A DNA stretch of 64,000 nt from Mycobacterium sp. E1747 (GTDB lineage Bacteria; Actinomycetota; Actinomycetes; Mycobacteriales; Mycobacteriaceae), in NCBI RefSeq assembly GCF_001667775.1, contig NZ_LZJI01000203.1, positions 151,790 to 215,789 of the forward strand, read 5' to 3'. Positions 51,822 to 60,149 of the stretch are shown in pieces (the first letter of the stretch is position 1; each line of letters opens with the position of its first letter). The position numbers were made by a program, and so were the translations under genes. The notes under the pieces were generated by a model. The model saw only the letters and a list, made by a program, of their open reading frames with translations. It ran no database searches and was not told the origin of the DNA.

Positions 51822-52913
51822 CTACTGTGCGCCCACTTCGGCGGGGATGTCTATGCCGTAGAGCTGCGCCGCGTTGCGCCAGCAGACCTTTTCGCGCTGC
51901 TCGGCCGACAGCGCCCTAGGCAGCTTCTTGGCGTCACCGAATTGCCAATGGGGGTAACTGGAGCCGAACATCACCATGTCTTCCTTGCCGGTGAAGCCGA
52001 ACCATTCGCCGGCGAAATCGACGTCACCGGGCCCGTCGAGGCTGCCCTGGACGAAGTAGACGTGCCCCGGGAGGTAGTCGCTGGGGATGCGGGGCGCCCA
52101 CGGCGTCTGCTCCAGGTGCGGCCGGCCGAACGTATCCATCCGCCAGATGAACGGCGTCACGAAGTCGGCGGCGCCGTCGGCCCAGACGAACTTCAGGCCG
52201 TCGAAGCGCTCGAACACGCCCTCGGCGATCATGTTCATCTGGTGGTAGATGTAGTTGAGCGCCATGAAGCTGACGTATTGCTCGTAGGTGCGGGTGTTGC
52301 CGGACGGCGTGGGCGGGAACATGATGCCGTTGCCCACTTCGATGTGCGCGGCCACCGGAAGGCCGGCGTCGACTGCGGCCTCCCACAACGGCCAGAACTG
52401 CGGCTTGCCGTAGAGCTCGCGGGATTGCAGCGGCACACCGATCTGGACGACGCGCGGGTGCGCGCGCCACTTGTCGATCTCGCGCAATGCGCCGGGGATG
52501 TCGTCGGGGTTGACCCGGATGGTGCCGCGGAAGCGCTCGCCGAACTCGCTTGACTCCAACCAGTCCGACACCATCATCTCGTTGTGCGCGGCGTGCAGCG
52601 CGCTGCCCAGATGCCGGTCGGGCATGATGCCGCGCCCCATCGGATGCAGGACCGCCACGTCGACCCCGCGCTTGGAAAATAGCTCGTGGGCAACGAATTC
52701 CGGATCGGAGCCGGGGTACTGCCGGTCCGGCCCCTCGGTGTTGGGGGCGTACTCCCCGCCCGGGGCTCCGTACCAGTCCATCTCGTAGTCGGGGAAACCG
52801 CGGCTCTTGAACGGCTCGCGCAGCACGCCGCGCAGCGCTTTGTTGGACGGGAAGAAGATGTGCACGCTCGCGTCGATCAGCGGCGTGGGGGTTCCGTCAG
52901 CATGTTCGATCAC
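51822..52913 (-). CDS. Amidohydrolase family protein
   Basis: 363 residues. LIDASVHIFFPSNKALRG lacks the usual D-x-H and has S-V-H instead. The later motifs are VAAHIEVGNGIMFP, FVWADGAADFVTPFIWRMDT and VMFGSSYPHWQFGD, where the usual SDYPH aspartate is serine. Two metal ligands are therefore changed, so it may be a non-catalytic partner of the paralogue downstream. It is the first gene of this minus-strand operon. Confidence 0.85.
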   Translation of the reverse strand: MIEHADGTPTPLIDASVHIFFPSNKALRGVLREPFKSRGFPDYEMDWYGAPGGEYAPNTEGPDRQYPGSDPEFVAHELFSKRGVDVAVLHPMGRGIMPDRHLGSALHAAHNEMMVSDWLESSEFGERFRGTIRVNPDDIPGALREIDKWRAHPRVVQIGVPLQSRELYGKPQFWPLWEAAVDAGLPVAAHIEVGNGIMFPPTPSGNTRTYEQYVSFMALNYIYHQMNMIAEGVFERFDGLKFVWADGAADFVTPFIWRMDTFGRPHLEQTPWAPRIPSDYLPGHVYFVQGSLDGPGDVDFAGEWFGFTGKEDMVMFGSSYPHWQFGDAKKLPRALSAEQREKVCWRNAAQLYGIDIPAEVGAQ

Positions 52914-53088
52914 GAAAGCCGTCCTTCGGCTCGGGCGGCCAAAGTGAGCCCGGTGGAGTCATAGGATAGATAACCTAACATTCTTCTCGCTGGCCGATCA
53001 ATGGGTTTCCGGTAAGCGCTTCGTTTAGTCATCGTCGCTGGTAAGGGACATTTTCTGGCGCGTTGTGCAAGTGGTGTTCTTAATTGCG

Positions 53089-53103
53089 GATAATACCATT
53101 CTC
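53089..53103. promoter_or_regulatory. Operator-like site GATAATACCATTCTC
   Basis: 13 of 15 positions equal the palindrome at 34712-34726. It lies 176 bases upstream of the amidohydrolase pair start (52913). The 290-base gap 52914-53202 also contains TAGG-N8-CCTA at 52962-52977 and otherwise no gene. Confidence 0.45.
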
Positions 53104-53202
53104 GGATCGGTGGATGAGTGCCATCCGCCCCTGGCCGGCAGGGGTTGGGCGCGTTAAGTGGGGGACCGGCCGACGGTCACCCTGGCGGCCGTCGGCGAAC
53201 TC

Positions 53203-53583
53203 CTAGTCCCGCTCGAGATCGGCGAATGCCTCGCGCGCGATGCGAAAGCTGTCCACCGCGGCCGGCACGCCCGCGTAGATGGCGACCTGCAGGAAGATCT
53301 CGCGAATCTCCTCGCGGGTGACACCGTTGGTCAGCGCCGCCTTGACGTGCATGCGCAATTCGTTCGGCCGATTCAGCACCGAGATCATCGCCAGATTGAG
53401 CATGCTGCGCGTCTTGCGGTTCAGCTCTTCGCGGCCCCACACCGCCCCCCAACAGTATTCGGTGACGAGGTCCTGCAGGGGCTTGGTGAAGTCGTCCGCG
53501 TCTGCCAGGGCGCGGTTGACGTACTCCTCGCCGAGCACCTCAGAGCGGACCTGCAACCCGCGCTGGTAGGTTTCGCGATCCAA
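53203..53583 (-). CDS. Carboxymuconolactone decarboxylase family protein
   Basis: 126 residues from a TTG at 53583 after GGAGAAG. YQRGLQVRSEVLGEEYVNRA, then ALADADDFTKPLQDLVTEYC, RKTRSMLNLAMISVLNRPNE and EIREIFLQVAIYAGVPAAVD are typical of 4-carboxymuconolactone decarboxylase-like proteins. The function in mycobacteria may be decarboxylation or peroxide-type redox. The open frame continues upstream but without similarity. Confidence 0.88.
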   Translation of the reverse strand: MDRETYQRGLQVRSEVLGEEYVNRALADADDFTKPLQDLVTEYCWGAVWGREELNRKTRSMLNLAMISVLNRPNELRMHVKAALTNGVTREEIREIFLQVAIYAGVPAAVDSFRIAREAFADLERD

Positions 53584-53608
53584 TGGTCTTCTCCTTCGTC
53601 GTGGAGGC

Positions 53609-54155
53609 GTGGCACTTGTCATCGCCTCAGCGCAGTCTCGCATCGCCGGGCTCTGGCACCGTCTGCAGATCGTTGCGGCGTCGCTATTGTCGTTCGGCAG
53701 CGTCGAGCAGAAGCGGCGCTGGGCGGTGCCGATCCTGCGGGCCGAGATCACCGCGTCGCTCGGGATGAACGAACCCAGCGCGGGCTCCGACCTGGCGTCG
53801 TTGCGCACCCGCGCGGTGCTCGATGGGGAAGCACTTCGTGGTCAACGGGCAGAAGGTGTGGACCTCGGGCGCCCACGACGCCGACGTTCTGCTGACCTTC
53901 GTGCGCACCAACCCGGATGCGCCGAAGCACAACGGAATCAGCGCTCTAATCATCCCCACACCGACACCCGGGGTGTGGTGCGCTGACGACTTCCACCCCA
54001 GCACCGACGTTGAGCGCGACCGGTACGCCAGCACGATCATGGACAAGCGGGCGTTGCGCCTGTTGGGATCGGTGGCGCTGGCGCGTGCGGCGCGCGGCGA
54101 AGACGATGTGGCCGCGATCTCGGTGCTCAAGCTGCTCGGCCTGCCGCGCGGCTAG
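53609..54155 (+). pseudogene. Decayed acyl-CoA dehydrogenase (second copy)
   Basis: The first frame gives GSVEQKRRWAVPILRAEITA then SLGMNEPSAGSDLASLRTRA and VLDGE. One extra base near 53828 shifts it to HFVVNGQKVWTSGAHDADVL, then LTFVRTNPDAPKHNGISALI. An internal deletion of ~100 codons lies between GVWCADD and FHPSTDVERDRYAS. It ends at KLLGLPRG without the C-terminal helices. The shared block with the remnant at 34818 is nearly identical at protein level. Confidence 0.87.
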
Positions 54156-54211
54156 TCCCGGCTCGGCAGCGATTCACGAGTTTCGTTCTGTCGCAGCGGC
54201 ATTCGATCCGT

Positions 54212-54784
54212 CTAGACCGGGTCGAATTTGGTGATCAGCCACTGCCCGTTGACTTTGGTCAAACTCACCAGCACGCTGCTGGACGCCATCGCGGGGTCCG
54301 GGTTGTCCTTGCTGGTGGTGCTCTGGTCGACCAGCACCAGCACGACCGCCGAGTCCGGACGTAACTCCGAGACCGCGGCGCCTATCACCCGGGCGCTGGT
54401 CTTCAGCGACTTCTGTTTGGCCGCCGGAGCGACGATCTGGTCGGTGAACTGGTTGTAGTACGACAGGAAATCCCCGGATAGGTGCGACTTCGCGGCGGCG
54501 AAGTCTTTGTCGAGCGTATCGGGCGAGTAGGACAGCAAGGCGACCGTTCCGTCGGAGGCCGCACTTACGACCGCGCTCGCGACGCCGGCGTCGGTTTGTT
54601 TGTCGGGCCGGTACTCCTTGAGGTACAACCAGGTCGCCACGCCACCGGAAATCAGCAGTAGCGAAATCAGGATGACGGGAACGGCTTTCACTCTCCGCCG
54701 CGTGCGCGATTCGCTGCGCCCGCCGGCTTCGGTGCGCTTGGCGGACTCGTTCGCGGCATCGCTGTCGCGGTCGTCCTCGCTCAT
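54212..54784 (-). CDS. Mce-associated membrane protein
   Basis: 190 residues. A charged N-terminus (~33 residues) precedes one membrane helix (VPVILISLLLISGGVATWLY), then an outer domain: ASAVVSAASDGTVALLSYSP, DTLDKDFAAAKSHLSGDFLS and the C-terminal VNGQWLITKFDPV. This is the Mas/Mam family that supports Mce transporters. It overlaps the upstream gene by ATGA. Normally such genes follow mceF; here they sit upstream of the mce operon on the other strand. Confidence 0.87.
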   Translation of the reverse strand: MSEDDRDSDAANESAKRTEAGGRSESRTRRRVKAVPVILISLLLISGGVATWLYLKEYRPDKQTDAGVASAVVSAASDGTVALLSYSPDTLDKDFAAAKSHLSGDFLSYYNQFTDQIVAPAAKQKSLKTSARVIGAAVSELRPDSAVVLVLVDQSTTSKDNPDPAMASSSVLVSLTKVNGQWLITKFDPV

Positions 54785-55638
54785 GGAACGAACTCCAGTT
54801 TGGACATCTTGTATTGCCCGCCGTCGTCAGTGACGGTCACCTTGAGCCGCCAATTGCGTGGTTCGTCTTTGGCGCCCGCGGCGTTGCTGATCCGCGACGA
54901 CGCCGCCACGAGCACCAGCGCGGAATTCCCGTCGATCGATTGGACGGCCGCCGCGTTCACGCTTCCCGTGGTGACCACCTTGGACTGCTCGACGACGGTG
55001 GTGAAATCTTTTGCGCGCTGGGTGAAGTCGTCCCTGAACTGGCCGGTCGAGCTGTCGATCACCCGCTGGACGTCCTCCTTGGCCCGATTGAAGTCCATCG
55101 AAAACATGTTGACGACACCCTGTTTGGCCCCCGCGATGAAGTTGGCGGTGCGCTGGTTGCGTTCGGCGGTTTCATGACGTTCCCACGTCATGTATCCGCT
55201 GGCCGCGACGAAGCCGCAGATGAGCACGATGACGACGGCCTTCCATGTCACGGACCACGATGGCAACCGCACGCGCCGCGAGCGGGTCGGCAGGGCTACC
55301 GGCGCAACGTCTTCCGGGTTTTCGGCGGCTCCTTCTTCCGCGGTCTCCGCTTCGTCGGCTGCTTCGACGGTGTCGGTGGCGTCGTCCTTGGTCTCCGGCT
55401 CATCGGCGCCGGTCGTGTCCCCGTCGGCGTCCGGCGCCTCTTCCGCGGTCTCCGCCTTCGCCGCGGGCTCTGCCGCCTGGGCCTGCGACTCACGCCGGAG
55501 TCGGGCGGCCCGGGCGCGGGCGCGCGCGGCAGCGGCAAGCGCCTCGGCCTCGGCCGCTTCGGCCTCGGCCTCCTCGAGCAACGCCTGCATGTCGGCTTTC
55601 GACGCGGCCGAATCTTGCGGTTTCTTCGCCTCAGCCAT
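54781..55638 (-). CDS. Mce-associated membrane protein with long acidic N-terminus
   Basis: 285 residues. The first ~120 residues are Ala/Glu-rich and helical (QALLEEAEAEAAEAEALAAA), probably a coiled coil, then acidic. A membrane helix (WKAVVIVLICGFVAASGYMT) follows at ~130-150, then the Mce-associated outer domain (NFIAGAKQGVVNMFSMDFNR, then VQRVIDSSTGQFRDDFTQRA). It forms a pair with the next gene (ATGA). Confidence 0.87.
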   Translation of the reverse strand: MAEAKKPQDSAASKADMQALLEEAEAEAAEAEALAAAARARARAARLRRESQAQAAEPAAKAETAEEAPDADGDTTGADEPETKDDATDTVEAADEAETAEEGAAENPEDVAPVALPTRSRRVRLPSWSVTWKAVVIVLICGFVAASGYMTWERHETAERNQRTANFIAGAKQGVVNMFSMDFNRAKEDVQRVIDSSTGQFRDDFTQRAKDFTTVVEQSKVVTTGSVNAAAVQSIDGNSALVLVAASSRISNAAGAKDEPRNWRLKVTVTDDGGQYKMSKLEFVP

Positions 55639-55694
55639 CCTGCTCGCTGCCTGCCCGCCGCCTGATCGACCGACTCGCTATGTGCCTCACGCGG

Positions 55695-56126
55695 CTACCA
55701 TCGCACGAGCGAGAACGGCCAACTGTTGGTGCCCCCCGGTCCGCCGCCGCAGCCGGTGTCGAATGTCGAGTCGACCTGACCCGCCAGCGTCACCGCGTCC
55801 CAGGAGTACACGTCGTGCGAGGGAAAGAACTGGACCACGCAGCGCACACCGTCGGGGACATCGACGGCCATGGTGTAGCGGCCGTTGACCAGGTGGGCGT
55901 TCGCGTTCCAGAACGCCGCTTGCCCGTTGGGTTGCGCAATCGCCTGGATGGTCAGGCATTCCGGTCCTTGGTCATAACGGCACGGTCGGATCGCCCAAAT
56001 CCAGCTGTGGCCGGGGTCGCGTGGCGTGTCCAGCCGGTAGTTGCCGATCTGGAAGTCCGCGTGCGCCCTCGGCTGGAGGGTCAGCGTGGCCATGGCGAGC
56101 GCAAGGCTCAGCGCGAAAATCTTCAC
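55695..56126 (-). CDS. Secreted protein of unknown function
   Basis: 143 residues from GTG at 56126 (ATG at 56141 possible). Signal peptide VKIFALSLALAMATLTLQPR, cleavage near AHA-DF. The mature part has IGNYRLDTPRDPGHSWIWAI, four cysteines (RPCRYDQGPECLTIQ, VRCVVQF, DTGCGGG) and a beta-rich pattern. It is a small exported protein of a type common in mycobacteria. The longer frame upstream is an SDR remnant, not its N-terminus. Confidence 0.75.
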   Translation of the reverse strand: MKIFALSLALAMATLTLQPRAHADFQIGNYRLDTPRDPGHSWIWAIRPCRYDQGPECLTIQAIAQPNGQAAFWNANAHLVNGRYTMAVDVPDGVRCVVQFFPSHDVYSWDAVTLAGQVDSTFDTGCGGGPGGTNSWPFSLVRW

Positions 56127-56396
56127 CGATGCGTCTCCCATCTGTGCGCGCGGTTGCTGCAAATATAAGGCGCGGTCACGCTGAACACGGCGGCGTTGAC
56201 CAGAACAGTGACCGGCCCCAGCTTGGCGCGGATCGCCGTGAAGGCCGCGTCCATCGGTGACGTCGGCGGTGAACGAATGGCAGCCGTCGGACGGTCGCAG
56301 GTCGATGGTGGCGACGTCCAGACCGTCGGCGCGCAGGCGCTGGACGACCGCAAGCCCGATGCCGGATCCGCCGCCGGTGACCACCGCAGTCTTCAC
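56123..56396 (-). pseudogene. 5' remnant of an SDR gene
   Basis: From ATG at 56396: TAVVTGGGSGIGLAVVQRLR, DVATIDLRPSDGCHSFTADV, then a frameshift to MDAAFTAIRAKLGPVTVLVN and AAVFSVTAPYICSN. The catalytic half is absent. The remnant ends where the secreted protein gene begins, so the deletion joined the two. Its former promoter with a palindrome lies at 56456. Confidence 0.8.
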
Positions 56397-56455
56397 GTTG
56401 AGACCCCTAATTCATAGGTGACCGTCTCAGCAATAAAGAATGTCGCTTGCAATTA

Positions 56456-56472
56456 TGAGAGCGATACTCTCA
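56456..56472. promoter_or_regulatory. Operator-like palindrome TGAGAG-CGATA-CTCTCA
   Basis: Perfect 6-base arms, 60 bases before the SDR remnant. It shares TGAGAG with the 37-base palindrome at 21746 and may belong to the same operator family. Confidence 0.5.
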
Positions 56473-56673
56473 CGCCAGCGGCGGAGGCAACAAACCTCCC
56501 GACTGTGTTCTGCCTGTGTGGAGGCCACCTCCGGGCGACGACAAGTCAATGTGCCGCAGGTCAGGGGCCTGGTCGCATTCCTGAGAGTTTCTTGAATTAT
56601 CGGGGCACGAATGTAAGATTCGCCGGAGAAGAGAATGAAATTATCGCGACCGTCACTACACCGGGGGGTCCGA

Positions 56674-56874
56674 ATGCCTGCCCAGGACACGACAGAACCC
56701 ACCGTGACCATCGCGGATGCCGCGCCTGAGTCACACGCCGACCGTCAGCTCCTGATCGGTGGCCGGTTGGCCACGGCCGGCAACACCTTCCCGTCCAGGA
56801 ATCCCGCCGCCGGCGCCGCCATCGGCCGGGCCCCGGACGCCGGCATCGCGGAGGCCGAGGGGGCTCCGGCGTGA
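56674..56874 (+). pseudogene. N-terminal remnant of an aldehyde dehydrogenase
   Basis: ATG at 56674: MPAQDTTEPTVTIADAAPES, then DRQLLIGGRLATAGNTFPSR and NPAAGAAIGRAPDAGIAEAE. This is the start of the NAD-dependent aldehyde dehydrogenase family, which should run ~480 residues. It stops after 66 codons with GTGA shared with the CaiB gene start. The rest was deleted. The short product could act as a translational leader for the CoA-transferase. Confidence 0.75.
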
Positions 56875-58076
56875 GGCCACTCGAGGGCATCCGCGTCCTG
56901 GAAGTCGCGATGTACGGCTTCGTCCCGTCGGCGGGCGCCGTGCTCGCCGAGTGGGGCGCAGACGTCGTCAAGGTCGAGCACGCGGTGACCGGCGACCCGC
57001 AACGCGGCCTGCGGCAGACCGGAATGTTGCGCGTGGAAGGGGATCCCAACCCCAATATCGAACACGCGAACCGCGGCAAACGCAGCATCGGACTGGACAT
57101 GTCGGTGCCCGAGGGCAAGGACGTGCTCTACGAGCTGGCCCGCCGAGCCGACGTTTTCCTCACCAGCTTCCTTCCCGCTCACCGGAAAAAGTTCGGCATC
57201 GACGTCGTCGACATCCGTACGGTCAACCCGAAAATCGTCTACGCACGGGGAAGCGCGCTCGGTCCGCGGGGCGCCGAGGCGCAGAAGGGCGGCTACGACA
57301 TGACCGCGTTCTGGTGCCGGGCCGGAACCGCCGCGACCATCACCCCGGCGGGGATGCCGGGGATGATCGCGCCGCCAGGACCGGCCTACGGCGACACCAT
57401 CTCCGGAACCAACCTTGCCGGGGGCATCGCGGCGGCGCTGCTCAAGCGCGAACGCACCGGTGAATCATCGGTTGTCGATGTGTCGCTGCTCGGCAGCGGT
57501 CTGTGGTCGATGGGGCACACGGTGGCGCTGACGAACCATCTGGGTCAGCGGCTCGAGGCCCCGCCACCGGGCGTGCACGGCGCCCCGAACAATCCGTTGG
57601 TGGGGCTGTACACGACCTCGGATGGCCGGTACATCTCCTTCGTGATGATGCAGCCCACCAAGTTCTGGGCGGATGTGTGTCGACACGTCGATCTTCCGGA
57701 GCTGGCCGACGACCCGCGCTTCGCGACCGTCGAACAGATCGCCGCCAACGCCGCCGAGGCGGTTGAGCTCTTGACCGAGGCCATCGCGACCCGCACGCTG
57801 GACGAGTGGAGCGAACGGTTCGCCACGCTGGCGGGCCCCTGGGCGCCGGTGCAGGACACGCTGCAGGCAGCCGGGGACGCGCAAATCCGGGCCAACGAAT
57901 ACCTGGTCCGCGCGGGCAAGCTGGAATTGGTAGCCAATCCGGTTCAGTTCGATGTGGCGGCGCCGCGGAGCGGTCCCGCGCCCGGATTCGCCGAGCAGAC
58001 TGACGAAATACTGCTGGAACTCGGCCTCGATTGGGATCGCATCATCGAGCTCAAGACGGCCGGCGCCGTCACCTAA
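56871..58076 (+). CDS. CaiB/BaiF-type (class III) CoA-transferase
   Basis: 401 residues. LEGIRVLEVAMYGFVPSAGA, then VLAEWGADVVKVEHAVTGDP, NRGKRSIGLDMSVPEGKDVL and GGYDMTAFWCRAG (the catalytic Asp in GYD). SGTNLAGGIAAALLKRERTG and VVDVSLLGSGLWSMG complete the pattern. It transfers CoA between carboxylic acids, for example from an acyl-CoA to a pathway acid. The start GTG overlaps the aldehyde dehydrogenase remnant. Confidence 0.9.
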   Translation: MRPLEGIRVLEVAMYGFVPSAGAVLAEWGADVVKVEHAVTGDPQRGLRQTGMLRVEGDPNPNIEHANRGKRSIGLDMSVPEGKDVLYELARRADVFLTSFLPAHRKKFGIDVVDIRTVNPKIVYARGSALGPRGAEAQKGGYDMTAFWCRAGTAATITPAGMPGMIAPPGPAYGDTISGTNLAGGIAAALLKRERTGESSVVDVSLLGSGLWSMGHTVALTNHLGQRLEAPPPGVHGAPNNPLVGLYTTSDGRYISFVMMQPTKFWADVCRHVDLPELADDPRFATVEQIAANAAEAVELLTEAIATRTLDEWSERFATLAGPWAPVQDTLQAAGDAQIRANEYLVRAGKLELVANPVQFDVAAPRSGPAPGFAEQTDEILLELGLDWDRIIELKTAGAVT

Positions 58077-58122
58077 AGACTGGAGCGGCTTGTCTATGTT
58101 GGCATTACAGCCCGCCGTTGTT

Positions 58123-58141
58123 GCCGCGAGCCGCTCGCGGC
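58123..58141 (+). terminator. Hairpin after the CoA-transferase gene
   Basis: GCCGCGAG-CCG-CTCGCGGC: perfect 8-base stem with a 3-base loop, 46 bases after the stop. There is no T-run, which is common in mycobacteria, so termination is only inferred. Confidence 0.4.
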
Positions 58142-58208
58142 GCGCTGAGCTTGCGGTTACGGGTTGTTCCATAACGGTTAGGCGTTTTTTGCTCCACCCG
58201 GACTCGGC

Positions 58209-58466
58209 ATGAGTCATAATCGCCGAACGCTTGAAGGCACGCAGCACTCTGTCTTGCGGCGTCAACTCACGCGACTGAACGGAGGCACCGGCGTGAGGAT
58301 TCGAAACGCCACCCCGCCGACCGAATTTCGGCTGTACAGTGGGCGTTTCGTGTTCGACGCCATCCCGATGGGATCATCGGTTCAGCTGAATCTACCGCAG
58401 CCGGTGCGCGATAACAAGACTGTCAGTCTCGTAGCGTTGGAAGGGGCTGGCGCCGATGGCAACTAA
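58209..58466 (+). CDS. Small hypothetical protein in front of yrbE
   Basis: 85 residues. The middle part (TEFRLYSGRFVFDAIPMGSS) is not of any family I recognise. The end overlaps the YrbE start by 11 bases. It may be a real leader peptide gene or chance; the C-terminal half has a plausible codon use and beta pattern. Confidence 0.4.
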   Translation: MSHNRRTLEGTQHSVLRRQLTRLNGGTGVRIRNATPPTEFRLYSGRFVFDAIPMGSSVQLNLPQPVRDNKTVSLVALEGAGADGN

Positions 58467-59274
58467 GGGCGCCGACCACTGGTCAGCGGGATTGCCGCAG
58501 CTGAAACTCAAGTGGGACATGTCGGGGGCGATGCAGGCCGTCGGAGCCCTGTTCGCCATGTCGGCCGACGCCGTCAAGTTTCTGTTCCGCCGGCCCTTCC
58601 AGTGGCGGGAGTTCTTGGAGCAATCCTGGTTTGTCGCGCGGGTTTCGTTGGCTCCCACGCTGTTGGTCGCGATCCCTTTCACCGTCCTCGTCAGCTTCAC
58701 GCTCAACATCCTGCTGCGCGAACTGGGCGCGGCGGATCTGTCCGGAGCGGGTGCCGCGTTCGGCGCGGTCACGCAGCTCGGCCCGCTGGTCACGGTTCTG
58801 ATCGTGGCGGGCGCGGGCGCCACGGCAATGTGTGCGGACCTGGGCGCGCGAACAATTCGTGAAGAGATCGACGCGATGGAGGTGTTGGGCATCAACCCGG
58901 TGCAACGGCTGGTCACACCACGCATGTTGGCTTCCGGTCTGGTCGCGTTCTTGCTCAACAGCCTTGTCGTCATCATCGGCGTACTTGGCGGCTACGTCTT
59001 TTCGGTATTTGTCCAAGACGTCAATCCCGGCGCGTTCGCCGCGGGTATCACCTTGCTCACCGGCGTGCCCGAGGTGATCATTTCGTGCGTCAAGGCAGCG
59101 CTTTTCGGCCTCATCGCAGGCTTGGTCGCCTGCTATCGCGGCCTGTCTATCACCGGCGGCGGCGCCAAGGCCGTCGGCAACGCGGTGAACGAAACCGTGG
59201 TCTACGCCTTCATGTCCCTCTTTGTCGTCAACGTGGTCGTCACCGCGATCGGCATCAAGATGACGGCGAAGTAG
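58456..59274 (+). CDS. YrbE-type permease of an Mce transporter (YrbEA)
   Basis: 272 residues with about five membrane helices (APTLLVAIPFTVLVSFTLNI, FGAVTQLGPLVTVLIVAGAG, LVAFLLNSLVVIIGVLGGYV, FMSLFVVNVVVTAIGI). The MlaE/YrbE signature is IREEIDAMEVLGINPVQRLV (EExDA), which contacts the ATPase MceG. First permease of the mce operon. Confidence 0.92.
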   Translation: MATKGADHWSAGLPQLKLKWDMSGAMQAVGALFAMSADAVKFLFRRPFQWREFLEQSWFVARVSLAPTLLVAIPFTVLVSFTLNILLRELGAADLSGAGAAFGAVTQLGPLVTVLIVAGAGATAMCADLGARTIREEIDAMEVLGINPVQRLVTPRMLASGLVAFLLNSLVVIIGVLGGYVFSVFVQDVNPGAFAAGITLLTGVPEVIISCVKAALFGLIAGLVACYRGLSITGGGAKAVGNAVNETVVYAFMSLFVVNVVVTAIGIKMTAK

Positions 59275-59283
59275 GGGTCGTCA

Positions 59284-60129
59284 ATGACGCTGAGGGCAAC
59301 ATATCCGCGGCTGATCCGCCAACTCGAGAGGCCGGTCGACCTGATGGGCCGGATCGGCGATCACACCGTGTTCTACGGCAAAGCGCTCGCCGGAATGCCC
59401 TTCGCGGCAACCCGGTACACGCGCGAAGTCGTTCGACTCGTCGCCGAGATCAGCATGGGCGCAGGCACTTTGGCGATGATCGGCGGAACCGTTGTGATCG
59501 TCGGGTTCCTGACGCTGGCCGCCGGCGGCACACTGGCGATTCAGGGCTATACCTCGCTGGGCAATATCGGCATCGAGGCGTTGACGGGCTTTCTCGCCGC
59601 GTTTATCAATGTGCGCATCGCGGCACCGGTGGTGGCCGGGATCGGTCTGGCGGCGACCTTCGGCGCCGGGGTGACCGCCCAGCTGGGGGCCATGCGGATC
59701 AACGAGGAAGTTGATGCGTTGGAGAGCATGGCAATTCGGCCGGTTGCCTACTTGGTCAGCACCAGGATTCTGGCGGGAATGCTGGCGATCACGCCGTTGT
59801 ACAGCATCGCCGTGATCTTGTCGTTCGTGGCCAGTCAGTTCACGACCACGTTCTTGCTCGGGCAGTCACAGGGTTTGTATCAGCACTACTTCAACACCTT
59901 CCTGAACCCGATCGACCTGTTGTGGTCGTTCCTGCAGGCGATTTTGATGGCGCTCACCATCCTGCTGATCCACACCTATTACGGTTATTTCGCTTCGGGG
60001 GGCCCTGCCGGCGTGGGCAACGCGACCGGTAACGCGGTGCGCACTTCGCTCATCGTCGTGGTGTCGGTAACGCTGTTGGTTTCGCTGTCTATTTACGGTA
60101 CGAACGGCAACTTCAACCTGTCCGGATAG
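59284..60129 (+). CDS. YrbE-type permease of an Mce transporter (YrbEB)
   Basis: 281 residues. It has the helices MGAGTLAMIGGTVVIVGFLT and ILAGMLAITPLYSIAVILSF and the conserved loop MRINEEVDALESMAIRPVAY (EExDA). It starts 9 bases after yrbEA and is followed after 20 bases by the first mce gene with a GGAGG site. It forms the permease pair with YrbEA. Confidence 0.92.
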   Translation: MTLRATYPRLIRQLERPVDLMGRIGDHTVFYGKALAGMPFAATRYTREVVRLVAEISMGAGTLAMIGGTVVIVGFLTLAAGGTLAIQGYTSLGNIGIEALTGFLAAFINVRIAAPVVAGIGLAATFGAGVTAQLGAMRINEEVDALESMAIRPVAYLVSTRILAGMLAITPLYSIAVILSFVASQFTTTFLLGQSQGLYQHYFNTFLNPIDLLWSFLQAILMALTILLIHTYYGYFASGGPAGVGNATGNAVRTSLIVVVSVTLLVSLSIYGTNGNFNLSG

Positions 60130-60149
60130 CGTCAGGAGGTGGTACGGCA

